From NCBI RefSeq assembly GCF_014378415.1, contig NZ_JACMNS010000119.1, positions 1 to 45,871 of the forward strand: DNA of 45,871 nucleotides, read 5' to 3'. Below the pieces are notes generated by a model. The model searched no databases, was not told the DNA's origin, and worked only from the letters and a program-made list of their open reading frames with translations. This stretch comes from Aquabacterium sp. Lineage in GTDB: Bacteria > Pseudomonadota > Gammaproteobacteria > Burkholderiales > Burkholderiaceae_C. Both the position numbers and the translations under genes were made by a program. Of this stretch, positions 1-8,006 are shown in pieces; positions within the stretch are counted from its first letter, which is position 1, and each line of letters begins with the position of its first letter.

Positions 1-1
1 C

Positions 2-1246
2 GCTGACCTGATCGGCCTGAACACCGCCGACATCCGCGCCCTGGGCACCTCGCAAGTGGCCGCCCTGATCACCGAGCAGATCGTCGCGCTGAACTCCAAC
101 CAGCTCTCGGCCCTGACCACCAGCCAGATCGGTGCCTTGACGACCACCCAGATCGTCGCCATCGAGACGGCCGACGTGAAGAACCTGAGCACGGCCCAGA
201 TCGCCGCCCTGAGCACCGCCCAGGTCACGGCACTGATCACTGAACAGGTCGCCGCCCTGACGACGGCCGAAGTTCGCGCCCTGACAACGACCAACGTCGC
301 CATCATGAGCACCGTCCAGATCGTCGCGATGGACTCGGCGCAGCTGACGGCCCTGTCCACCAGCCAGATCGCGGTCCTGACCACGGCCCAGGTCGCGGCC
401 ATCGAAACCGCCGACCTGGCCGGCCTGAACACCGCCAGCATCCGCGCCCTGACCACGGCCGGTATCGCCGCCCTGACCACCGACCAGGTCGTGGCGATGA
501 ACTCCAGCCAGTTGTCGGCCTTGTCCACCAGCCAGATCCAGGTCATGACCACGAGCCAGATCGCCGCCATGGAAACGGCGGACCTGAAGGCCCTGGGCAC
601 ATCGCAGATCGCGGCCTTCACCACGGCCCAGGTCGTGGCACTGACCACGACCCAGATCGATGCCATGACCACCGCCGAAGTCAGAGCCCTGACCACAGAC
701 GGTATCCACGCCATGAGCACGGATCAGATCGCGGCCTTCACGACCAGCGTCATGATCGCCTTGTCGACCAGCCAGATCGCGGCCTTCACCACGGCGCACA
801 TCGCGGCCCTGGCGACCGACCAGTTCGTGGCCATGACCACCGCGCAGTTCGCTTCTCTGAGCACCACGCACATCGCGGCCCTGACCACGACCGAGATCAG
901 CGTGATCGAGACCGCCGACCTGCAGGCCCTGAACACCGTGCAGATCGGTGCCCTGACCACGGACGACATCGCGGCCTTCACCACGGCGCACATGGTGGCC
1001 CTGACCACGACACAGATCCACGGCCTGACCACCGACCAGATCCACGCCTTCACCACGACCGACCTGGTGGTGATGACCACGGCGCAGTTCCATGAGTTCA
1101 CCACCACGCAGATCCAGGCGCTGAGCACCGACCAGATATCATCCATCACGACCACCGACATGGCGGCCTTGACGATGACGCAGGCCCTGGCCATCACGTC
1201 CACGCAGTTCGCCGCGCTGACCACGGAACAGACCAACGCCCTGTCC
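2..1246 (+). repeat. 24-bp (8-codon) tandem repeat array with 168-bp higher-order period
   Basis: About 52 imperfect 24-bp units encode the octapeptides. The hydrophobic positions 2 and 7 and the Thr/Ser at position 4 are nearly invariant, while third codon positions vary, so selection acts on the protein. A marker unit of type [AV][IM]ETAD recurs. Its AD codons start at bases 2, 170, 410, 578 and 914, giving spacings of 168, 240, 168 and 336. That is 7, 10, 7 and 14 units. The array was therefore built by duplicating a 7-unit (56-residue) block, with one 3-unit insertion between bases 170 and 410. Units whose first two residues are AM recur at the same 7-unit phase. Confidence 0.9.
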
Positions 1247-2110
1247 TCCGTCTCGCCAATGGTGCTGGACCTGAATGGCGACGGCGTCCACACCCTGTCG
1301 GCTGCCCACGGCACCCACTTCGACCTGAACGCCACCGGCCAGCACACCGCCGCGGGCTGGGTGTCCGCCACGGACGGCCTGCTGGTGATGGACCGTAACC
1401 ACGACGGCATCATCAACAACGGCACCGAGTTGTTCGGCTCCGCCACCATCCTGTCCAACGGACAACGTGCGGGCACCGGCTACAACGCGATGCTGGACCT
1501 GGACAGCAACCACGATGGCAAGCTCAGCGCCGCTGACGCCCACTTCAAGGACCTGCGTGTCTGGGTGGACGCCAACAGCGACGGCCTGACCAACGCTGGC
1601 GAGCTCAAGACCCTGGCCAGCCTGGGCATCATCGAGCTTGACCTCACGGCCAAGTCCGGTACGGAAATGGACAACGGCAACCTGTTGGGCCTGGTCTCCA
1701 GCTACAAGACATCCGATGGCGCCAACCATGCCATGGCCGACGTCTGGTTCGCCAAGGACACCTCCAGCACGACCACCGCTGCCACGACCACCGCCACGGC
1801 CGACGACGCCGCGCACCACACCACGGTGCAGCAGGCCGCAGCGGCCACGGCGGGCGACCAGCCGGCCGAGGATGGCAAGGACAAGACCGCGCAGCACACC
1901 GCTGCGGCGGGCACAGCGGCCGAGCACCCGCTCGGGGTGAGTGCCCACGATCTGCTGTCCGACCGAGGGCATGACCTGCTCGCGGGCCACGCCGACCCAG
2001 CCGCCAGCCAGACGACGCTGACGGCGGCCGATGTCCACCACGAGTACCCGCTGGTGAGTGTCGACCACACCCAGCTGGTCGACGACAAGCAGAACAACCT
2101 GCTGATTTAA
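2..2110 (+). CDS. Large octapeptide-repeat protein with EF-hand-like calcium module, probable type I secretion substrate (5' end outside window)
   Basis: The reading frame is open from base 2, so the N-terminus lies upstream and no start can be chosen. The first ~410 visible residues are back-to-back 8-residue units of consensus A-[LMF]-[TSN]-T-x-Q-[IV]-x. Next comes an acidic module (about 1262-1745) with four loops of the DxNxDG type: DLNGDG, DRNHDG, DSNHDG and DANSDG. It includes the LLVMDRNHDG...ELFG signature that is common in calcium-binding, type I-secreted proteins. The last ~120 residues are an Ala/Thr/His/Asp-rich low-complexity tail ending in NNLLI, which is plausible as an uncleaved C-terminal secretion signal. 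No GGxGxD RTX nonapeptides are seen in the visible part. The type I transporter genes at 11381-16336 and the glycosyltransferase genes beside it suggest a secreted, possibly glycosylated surface or matrix protein. That role is inference. I cannot name the repeat family with certainty. Confidence 0.85.
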   Translation, partial: ADLIGLNTADIRALGTSQVAALITEQIVALNSNQLSALTTSQIGALTTTQIVAIETADVKNLSTAQIAALSTAQVTALITEQVAALTTAEVRALTTTNVAIMSTVQIVAMDSAQLTALSTSQIAVLTTAQVAAIETADLAGLNTASIRALTTAGIAALTTDQVVAMNSSQLSALSTSQIQVMTTSQIAAMETADLKALGTSQIAAFTTAQVVALTTTQIDAMTTAEVRALTTDGIHAMSTDQIAAFTTSVMIALSTSQIAAFTTAHIAALATDQFVAMTTAQFASLSTTHIAALTTTEISVIETADLQALNTVQIGALTTDDIAAFTTAHMVALTTTQIHGLTTDQIHAFTTTDLVVMTTAQFHEFTTTQIQALSTDQISSITTTDMAALTMTQALAITSTQFAALTTEQTNALSSVSPMVLDLNGDGVHTLSAAHGTHFDLNATGQHTAAGWVSATDGLLVMDRNHDGIINNGTELFGSATILSNGQRAGTGYNAMLDLDSNHDGKLSAADAHFKDLRVWVDANSDGLTNAGELKTLASLGIIELDLTAKSGTEMDNGNLLGLVSSYKTSDGANHAMADVWFAKDTSSTTTAATTTATADDAAHHTTVQQAAAATAGDQPAEDGKDKTAQHTAAAGTAAEHPLGVSAHDLLSDRGHDLLAGHADPAASQTTLTAADVHHEYPLVSVDHTQLVDDKQNNLLI

Positions 2111-2131
2111 GGACCTAAGGACCTAAGGACC
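2108..2131 (+). repeat. Triple 8-bp direct repeat giving a stop codon in all three frames
   Basis: TAAGGACC occurs three times without a gap. The first TAA is the stop of the repeat protein. Because the period is 8, the TAAs at 2108, 2116 and 2124 fall in all three forward frames, so any frame-shifted reading of the upstream array would still end here. Confidence 0.85.
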
Positions 2132-2285
2132 GAAACCGGGCCGGGAAGGCCCGAAAACCGCCAAAGCGCGAAACTGCGCCAGCCAAACGGGCTTTATCCG
2201 GGGCCAAACCAGCCTCGGATAAATGCACCATACGGAAAGGCACGGGAAGCATTCTTTTCCTGGCCCATGTCCAGGAGGGACCCGT

Positions 2286-3044
2286 ATGCGCACCGTGGCC
2301 GTCGTCGTGCCGATCTACCAGGCACAGCTCAGCGCGCTGGAGCATTTCTCGCTCACGCACTCGCTGGCGCAGCTGCAGCCTGGGCGCACGGTGGTTTTCA
2401 TCGGGCCAGAAGGGCTGGATTTCAGCGCCTACGCCGCTGACTTCCCCGGCATTCCTCTCCTGACTTTCGACCCAAGCAGCTTCCAGTCAGTGCAGGGCTA
2501 CAGCCGCCTGCTCATGTCCAAGGCGTTCTACCAGCGCTTTGACGAACACGAGTTCATGCTGATCCTGCAGACCGACGCCATCCTGCTCAGGGATGAGCTC
2601 GGCGCCTGGTGCGCCCGCCCTTATGACTACGTCGGCGCCCCCTGGCCGGACGGGCTGGAGATCCTGGTCAACCTGGGCAAGTTCCAGGGCACCCTGGGCA
2701 AAAAGATCCGCACCCACGTCGGCAACGGCGGCCTGAGCCTGCGCCGCATCCGCAAATGCATCGCCCTGCTGGACGAATTCCCCGAGGCTGTCGACTTCTT
2801 CGACCGCACTGGCTCCAGCGAGGACCTGTTCTTCGGATTCATGGGCCCGGTCTCCCTGGACTTCGTCATGCCCAACGAGTTCACCGCCGCGACCTTCTCG
2901 CTGGAACTCAAGCCCGAGTACTACCACGCGGTCAACCAGCAACGCCCCCCCATGGGCGGCCACGCCTGGTGGAAATACAACCCCGCCTTCTGGCTGGACC
3001 TGTTGGGCCCCGATGGCGATGCCGTCCGCCCGCTCTTGCCATGA
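2286..3044 (+). CDS. DUF5672 family protein (glycosyltransferase-like)
   Basis: A 252-residue protein. The start at 2286 is chosen because AGGAGG lies 7 bases upstream (2273-2278); an earlier in-frame start at 2223 would add an unlikely leader. The N-terminus MRTVAVVVPIYQ resembles a nucleotide-sugar-binding beta strand. LQTDA near residue 95 is a DxD-like acidic site. YDYVGAPW near residue 115 and GNGGLSLR near residue 147 are hallmarks of DUF5672, a family usually found in polysaccharide and glycoprotein loci and thought to be glycosyltransferases. No signal peptide or membrane segment is seen, so it is cytoplasmic. Its stop overlaps the next start (ATGA at 3041), so translation is coupled. 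The sugar and acceptor are unknown. Context suggests modification of the repeat protein or of its glycan. Confidence 0.8.
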   Translation: MRTVAVVVPIYQAQLSALEHFSLTHSLAQLQPGRTVVFIGPEGLDFSAYAADFPGIPLLTFDPSSFQSVQGYSRLLMSKAFYQRFDEHEFMLILQTDAILLRDELGAWCARPYDYVGAPWPDGLEILVNLGKFQGTLGKKIRTHVGNGGLSLRRIRKCIALLDEFPEAVDFFDRTGSSEDLFFGFMGPVSLDFVMPNEFTAATFSLELKPEYYHAVNQQRPPMGGHAWWKYNPAFWLDLLGPDGDAVRPLLP

Positions 3045-4246
3045 GCCAGCGCACCGTTTTCATCGAAGAGTCGAAAACGCCGATCTACCGGCGCATCGCC
3101 AACGCCCTGGGCGCCGAGCTGGTCCGCCACGGCATGGAGGTGATGGTCGTCAAGCCGGACGGCTTCAACACCGGCACCTTCCATGAATTCGTCGCCAGGC
3201 AAGGCGCGGCGGCCTACGTCTCCAACAGCGTGGGCAACGCCATCCAGGCCCGGATCCCTGGCAAGGACGAGTACTTTTTCGAGCGCTTTCCAGGCAAGGT
3301 GATCTTCCTGCACCAGGACGCCATCCTGGGCGGCGCCCACCTGCTGCCCGCCATCTCCAAGCTGCAGGCCTGGCAGCGCGTGGCCGAGCGCTCCACCCAC
3401 CTGTGCATCGAGCCCGACAACGTGGCCGACCTGATCGCCCTGGGCATCAAGGCCAAGCTCGTGCCCCATGCCACCGAGATCGAGCCGGCCGAGCCCAGCA
3501 CGGATGATTTCGGCTACGGCAGCACCTTCGTCGGCCACGTGGTCCCCAGCATGTACAGCCCCGCCTGCGCCCCCCCCAATGTCCAGAACCTGATCGACGA
3601 GGCCATGCGCCTGCGCCAGGCCGACATGGCAGCGCCGCTGGAGCCCCTGGTCAAGGCCTATGCAGAACAGGCGCTGGGTGGCCTGGGCAACCCGGCAGAC
3701 CAGGCCGTGCTGCGCGTGGCCAGCGCTCAATGGCTGCGCAGCCAGATTACCAACCAGTCCATGCCCATGCGCGGCTGGGTGTTCGAAAACTGCACTGTTC
3801 AGCCCGTGGACATCTTCGGCGGCGACCCGGCCTATCTGCACAACGTGGACCGCAAGCTCGAGATCGTGCGCGCCGGCGTCAGCTACCACCCCGCCGTCTA
3901 CGAACCCGCTGACGTGCAGCGCATCTTCAACAAGAGCCTGGTCAACGTCAACATCTCGTCCCTGCAGTTTGACCACGCCGTGGTCAACCGCTTCCACGAT
4001 GTCACCATGGCCGGCGGCCTGTGCCTGACCGACACCCGCCAGGGCCTGCCTGAATTGACCCCGCTGCACGCCGAGGTTTCCTACCGGAACCTGGACGAGC
4101 TTCGCGACCGGATCGATCATTTTTCCCGTCCAGAAAACTTCCAGCAGCGCGCCCTGTTAGTCAAGGCCCTGCAAAAAGACATTACCCGCAACTCAGGCTA
4201 TCCCCTGCTGGCGCGGGCCATCATCAGCACACTCGATGAGTTGTGA
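3041..4246 (+). CDS. CgeB-like / GT4-type glycosyltransferase
   Basis: A 401-residue protein starting in the ATGA overlap with the DUF5672 gene; the longer open frame upstream only runs in the shadow of that gene. The N-terminal half has a GT-B-like layout with predicted nucleotide-binding strands (TVFIEES, MVVKPDGF). The C-terminal half carries the CgeB / glycosyl transferases group 1 type pattern: a short segment around YHPAVYEPADVQRIFNKSLVNV, then a segment with DVTMAGGLCLTD and a late Glu-containing helix. Soluble, with no membrane segments. It probably adds a sugar in the same pathway as its neighbours. The family assignment rests on motif resemblance and is less certain than that of the OGT-like gene. 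Donor and acceptor are unknown. Confidence 0.7.
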   Translation: MSQRTVFIEESKTPIYRRIANALGAELVRHGMEVMVVKPDGFNTGTFHEFVARQGAAAYVSNSVGNAIQARIPGKDEYFFERFPGKVIFLHQDAILGGAHLLPAISKLQAWQRVAERSTHLCIEPDNVADLIALGIKAKLVPHATEIEPAEPSTDDFGYGSTFVGHVVPSMYSPACAPPNVQNLIDEAMRLRQADMAAPLEPLVKAYAEQALGGLGNPADQAVLRVASAQWLRSQITNQSMPMRGWVFENCTVQPVDIFGGDPAYLHNVDRKLEIVRAGVSYHPAVYEPADVQRIFNKSLVNVNISSLQFDHAVVNRFHDVTMAGGLCLTDTRQGLPELTPLHAEVSYRNLDELRDRIDHFSRPENFQQRALLVKALQKDITRNSGYPLLARAIISTLDEL

Positions 4247-4280
4247 AAACCGTCCACCTTCAAGAACAACGGAGCCCACC

Positions 4281-5030
4281 ATGGAACCCAAATCGATCGA
4301 CACCCTGCACCGCACCAAGACCGGCAAGATCAGCGACAAGTGGGCGTCCTATCTGCCTTACTACGACACGCTGTTCGCCCCCCTTCGCGACCAGCCCATC
4401 CAGCTGCTGGAAATCGGCGTGCAGAACGGCGGCTCCCAGGAAACCTGGGCCCAGTACTTCCAGTCGGCCGAGCTCTTCGTGGGCTGCGACATCGACCCCA
4501 AGTGCGAAGCCCTGCGCTATGACGACCCGCGCATCAAGATCGTGGTGGGCGACGCCAACGGCGCACCGGCCTTCCAGAAGATCACCGCTTTGAGCACCGC
4601 CTTTGACATCGTGATCGACGACGGCTCGCACACCTCGCACGACATCATGCGTTCCTTCGTCAACTACTTCCCCCTGCTCAAGCCGGGCGGCGTGTTCGTG
4701 GTCGAAGACACCTGCTGCCTGTACATGGACGCCTTTGGCGGCGGCATCCTGAACGAATTCAACGCCTATGCATTCTTCAAGCGCCTGGTCGATGTGGTCA
4801 ATTTCCAGTTCTGGAAGAACGACCTGAGCATCAGCAACTACCTGCGCAGCTACTTCGACCTGCGCTCGACCCCCGCCTTCATCCTGGACGGCTGGATCGA
4901 ATCCGTCGAGTTCCGCAACTCCATCATCACCATCAAGAAGTCGCTGACACCCACGCACGAGAAGCTGGGCGAGCGCATCACGGTGGGCAGCGAAGCCCAG
5001 GTCCAGAACTGGGGCGGCAAGCTGCCCTGA
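4281..5030 (+). CDS. Class I SAM-dependent methyltransferase (sugar O-methyltransferase-like)
   Basis: A 249-residue protein. The ATG at 4281 is preferred over an upstream in-frame ATG at 4236 because CGGAG sits 7-8 bases before it and the family-like sequence begins there. LLEIGVQNGGS near residue 42 is the glycine-rich SAM motif I, CDIDPK is the acidic end of strand 2, and DIVIDDGSHTSHD near residue 109 matches the metal/substrate loop seen in MycE- and CmcI-like O-methyltransferases that act on sugars and natural products. LLKPGGVFVVEDT follows. Cytoplasmic. Its place among glycosyltransferase genes suggests that it methylates a glycan residue, which is inference. It lies 34 bases after the previous gene, likely in the same transcript. 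Confidence 0.78.
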   Translation: MEPKSIDTLHRTKTGKISDKWASYLPYYDTLFAPLRDQPIQLLEIGVQNGGSQETWAQYFQSAELFVGCDIDPKCEALRYDDPRIKIVVGDANGAPAFQKITALSTAFDIVIDDGSHTSHDIMRSFVNYFPLLKPGGVFVVEDTCCLYMDAFGGGILNEFNAYAFFKRLVDVVNFQFWKNDLSISNYLRSYFDLRSTPAFILDGWIESVEFRNSIITIKKSLTPTHEKLGERITVGSEAQVQNWGGKLP

Positions 5031-5085
5031 AGCCTGAAGCCCATCGAACCGAACACCAACCTCATCAAAGAAACCGGATAAGCCC

Positions 5086-5781
5086 ATGCATCCCACCGCA
5101 CTGCAAAACTGCCAGCAATTCTTCGAAAGCTACGGCGAGGCCATCGCCCAGAAGGCGCCCCACGCCAAAGTGGTCGAGATCGGCTCCCAGGACGTCAATG
5201 GCAGCCTGCGCACCTACTGCCCGCCGCAGTTCGAGTACGTCGGCGTGGACTTCGTGGCCGGCAAGGGTGTCGACCTGATTCTGGAGGACCCCTACTCCCT
5301 GCCCTTCGAGAACGAATCAGTCGACGTGATGCTCTCCAGCTCCTGCTTCGAGCACTCCGAGATGTTCTGGGTGCTCTACCTGGAGATCATGCGCACCCTC
5401 AAGCCGGGCGGCGTGTTCTACCTGAATGTGCCCTCCAATGGCGAATTCCACCGCTGGCCCGTCGACTGCTGGCGCTTCTACCCCGACAGCGGCCGCGCGC
5501 TGGTCACCTGGGCCAAGCGCAACGGCATGAAGCCTGAGCTGCTTGAGTCCTACACGAGCACGCAAATTGGCGACCAATGGAATGACTTTGTCGCCGTGTT
5601 CGTGAAGGATGAGGCCCATGCGGCCCACTACCCGAACCGCATCCTGCACAAGAAAACCGACTACGCCAACGGACTGGTCTCCGGCCAGGCCGAATTCTCC
5701 AAGCTCAGCGCCATGCCCGAGGACAAGAAGAAGATGGCGGTGATCAAGCAGATCATCGACAACACGATCAAGGCGGTCTGA
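5086..5781 (+). CDS. SAM-dependent methyltransferase, type 11-like
   Basis: A 231-residue protein with VVEIGSQDVNGS near residue 28 (motif I), YVGVDFVAGKGVD (strand 2 with its acidic residue), LPFENESVDVMLSSSCFEHSE (motif II region) and LKPGGVFYLNVPS (motif III). These match the Methyltransf_11 superfamily. The Cys/His-containing SSCFEHSE is in the usual place of the cExxEH segment. It is not obviously a duplicate of the methyltransferase upstream, since motif spacing and the C-terminal halves differ. It is the last gene of the + strand run and is followed by a strong terminator. The substrate is unknown; glycan or lipid-linked sugar methylation is the contextual guess. Confidence 0.75.
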   Translation: MHPTALQNCQQFFESYGEAIAQKAPHAKVVEIGSQDVNGSLRTYCPPQFEYVGVDFVAGKGVDLILEDPYSLPFENESVDVMLSSSCFEHSEMFWVLYLEIMRTLKPGGVFYLNVPSNGEFHRWPVDCWRFYPDSGRALVTWAKRNGMKPELLESYTSTQIGDQWNDFVAVFVKDEAHAAHYPNRILHKKTDYANGLVSGQAEFSKLSAMPEDKKKMAVIKQIIDNTIKAV

Positions 5782-5808
5782 TCGGCTGATCGCCCAGCGA
5801 TCGCCAGC

Positions 5809-5841
5809 GCCCCGCGGCTTCTGCCCCGGGGCATTTTTTTT
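5809..5841 (+). terminator. Rho-independent terminator of the + strand glycosylation genes
   Basis: GCCCCG (5809-5814) pairs with CGGGGC (5827-5832) and is followed by an eight-base T run. It lies 28 bases after the stop of the last methyltransferase. Confidence 0.8.
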
Positions 5842-5931
5842 GCCTGGCCCATGAAACAAGCGCCCATGAAAAAGCGCCGACCGGGTCGACGCTTATCGGT
5901 GTCCTGCCGGACCCTCTCGGGCCCGCCCTGC

Positions 5932-7986
5932 TTACAGCCCGATCTTCAACTGCGCCCTGACCATGTTGCGGAACAGGTTCTTGTTCTTGCGCAGCATCTG
6001 CACCAGGGCCGGCGAAGTCTTCTGCTCGGGACTCAATTTGCGGAACACATAGGGCTTGCCCGCCGGATCTCCATTGCAGTCCTCCAGTTGCAGCCCCACC
6101 TCGTTGCCCATCATGGGCAGCAGGCCGCTCATGTCCTCGATCGAGGCCAGGTGCGTGGGCCAGAAGTCCTGCACACCATCGAAGCACTCCGAGATGAACA
6201 ACAAGCCATCTTCGGCCAGCAGGCTGGACAGGTGGCCCAGGAAGCCCATCGGGTCGCTGACGTGCTCGATCACCTCCAGGCACACGATCACATCGTAGGT
6301 CTGGCCGGGGCTGACCTCGTTGATGACCTTGACCTTGCCCACATTCGGGCCGGCCTTGGCGTAATAGCTCTCGAAATTCTTGCGGGCAATCGCCGCGGTC
6401 ACCGACGAGTCGAAGTCCATGTAGTCGACATCGAAACCCATGCCCGCCAAGCGCAGGGTGTCCGCGCCCATGCCGTCACCGAAAGCCAACGTCCGCAGCG
6501 GCCTGCCCGAGGAAGCCGCCTCGTCCTTCATCTTCGACAGGATGAAGGCGGCCATCAGCTGGCGGCCGGTGCTGTAGCACGTCGCGGCCAGCTCGATGGC
6601 AAAACCCGTGCCCTTGCGGTACAGGTTGTCCATCTGGCTGGACGGCGCGAAGGGCACCACGTCGTATTTGATGCAGTCGGCCATGACGGCCGCGCCCATG
6701 CGCGTGTGGTCCACGGCGATCAGCCGCTTGACCTCGGCCAGGGGCATGTCGGACACAAAGGCGATGTTCTCGGCGATCGTCTCCAGGCTCAGGTCGTCCA
6801 GGTTGATGGCACGGAAGAAGCCGCGGCCGTGGAAGAACTCGGCCGGCTTATCGCGGTAGCGTTCCACTGCCGTGTCCAGGGCCGTGGCCATCACCTTGGC
6901 CTGGTGGGCCGCGCTGACGCGGGGCAGCAGCTTGCTGTAGTTGTCCAGCGCCAGCGACTTGGCGGCCTGGTAATCGGCCATCACGCCCTCGATGGTGCGC
7001 ACGCAGCGGTCGATGTCATCCACATCGAACAGGCAGCTGTCGGGCAGCATGCACTGCGGGCCGCCGCTGCGGCTTGCCACGACCGGGATGCCGCGTTCCA
7101 GCGCCTCGGTGATGGTCAGCCCGAAAGGCTCGGACGTGGCGCACACCAGGTTGATCGTCTTGCCTTCGACCACGTCGAAAGGACGGGGCGTGTGCCCATG
7201 CAACTTCACATGGTTACCCAGACCTCGGTACTGGATAGCAGCCTGCAGGCGCGGCGTCTGCGGCCCTTGGGTGCCGATGCAGTGCAGTACCACATGGTGG
7301 CCGCGCAGACGCAGGGCCTGCGTCACGGCCAGCGCCATCACCGGGTTCTTGCGGTTGCTTTGTACGCCCACGAACAGCAGCTGGAAAGGGTCCGCATCGC
7401 CCTGGCTCACCGGCTGGGCCGCTGCAAGCACTGGACGGGATTCGCCCGCGGAATAGGGGTACAGCACGCCGCAAGGCGTGTCGACAACCAACTCCTTGAA
7501 CTGGTCCTGAACCGCCTCGGAGCAGCACAGCAGGTAGTCCGACGAGCGCGCCACCAGGCGCAGGTACGAGTTCGAGGGCATGCCGCTGGGCTGCATCTCG
7601 GAAGAGTCGACCATCAACTCGTGCACGAACATCACGTGCGGCTTTTTCATCACCGACGCCAGGACCGATCCATGCAGCACAACCGCCGTGTTGGTGAACA
7701 CCAGGTCGATTTTGTACTTTTGCAGCTGGGTGGCCAGGTGCTTGAAGTCCTGCTGCGAGATCTGATAGAAGCTGGCCGGCGTGACATTAGGGCAAGAGGT
7801 CTGCATGGGCATGACCAGGCATTCGATCCTGTTGTCGCTGCACCATGTCACGAACTCGCCATTGCGGTCGGGCAACAGGACGGTGACGCCGTGACCCAGT
7901 TGCTGGATCAAGCGGATCGAATTCTTCAGTGCGGCTTCGGCGCCGCCAAGCGCCGTGCTGTGTGCCAGAACCAGGACGTTGAGCAT
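5932..7986 (-). CDS. Bifunctional protein: GT4 glycosyltransferase fused to SAM methyltransferase
   Basis: A 684-residue two-domain protein. Residues 1-~390 are a GT-B glycosyltransferase. They contain the N-terminal LGGAE loop after the first strand, LLFVGVQSNRKN at the start of the second Rossmann fold, and the donor-site EPFGLTITEALERGIPVVAS with the two spaced Glu residues of GT4. Residues ~480-640 are a methyltransferase, with LAFGDGMGADTLRL as motif I, VDYMDFDSS as the strand 2 acid, YDVIVCLEVIEHVSDP as motif II and LLAEDGLLFISE as motif III. Between them is a helical linker. No frameshift or internal start suggests two genes. The fusion implies that a sugar is transferred and that it, or the growing chain, is methylated. 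The gene is 20 bases downstream of the OGT-like gene and probably co-transcribed. Confidence 0.82.
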   Translation of the reverse strand: MLNVLVLAHSTALGGAEAALKNSIRLIQQLGHGVTVLLPDRNGEFVTWCSDNRIECLVMPMQTSCPNVTPASFYQISQQDFKHLATQLQKYKIDLVFTNTAVVLHGSVLASVMKKPHVMFVHELMVDSSEMQPSGMPSNSYLRLVARSSDYLLCCSEAVQDQFKELVVDTPCGVLYPYSAGESRPVLAAAQPVSQGDADPFQLLFVGVQSNRKNPVMALAVTQALRLRGHHVVLHCIGTQGPQTPRLQAAIQYRGLGNHVKLHGHTPRPFDVVEGKTINLVCATSEPFGLTITEALERGIPVVASRSGGPQCMLPDSCLFDVDDIDRCVRTIEGVMADYQAAKSLALDNYSKLLPRVSAAHQAKVMATALDTAVERYRDKPAEFFHGRGFFRAINLDDLSLETIAENIAFVSDMPLAEVKRLIAVDHTRMGAAVMADCIKYDVVPFAPSSQMDNLYRKGTGFAIELAATCYSTGRQLMAAFILSKMKDEAASSGRPLRTLAFGDGMGADTLRLAGMGFDVDYMDFDSSVTAAIARKNFESYYAKAGPNVGKVKVINEVSPGQTYDVIVCLEVIEHVSDPMGFLGHLSSLLAEDGLLFISECFDGVQDFWPTHLASIEDMSGLLPMMGNEVGLQLEDCNGDPAGKPYVFRKLSPEQKTSPALVQMLRKNKNLFRNMVRAQLKIGL

Positions 7987-8006
7987 GTCTATCCCCTTGT
8001 ATTGAA

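Noticed and set aside
2-1246. Regular 24-bp repeats could be read as a CRISPR-like or non-coding satellite array
   Set aside because: There are no spacers of constant length, the units keep an open frame throughout, and changes fall mainly at third codon positions.
2137-2153. Hairpin CGGGCC/GGCCCG after the repeat gene
   Set aside because: It has a 6-bp stem but is followed by AAAA rather than a T run, so a terminator is not supported.
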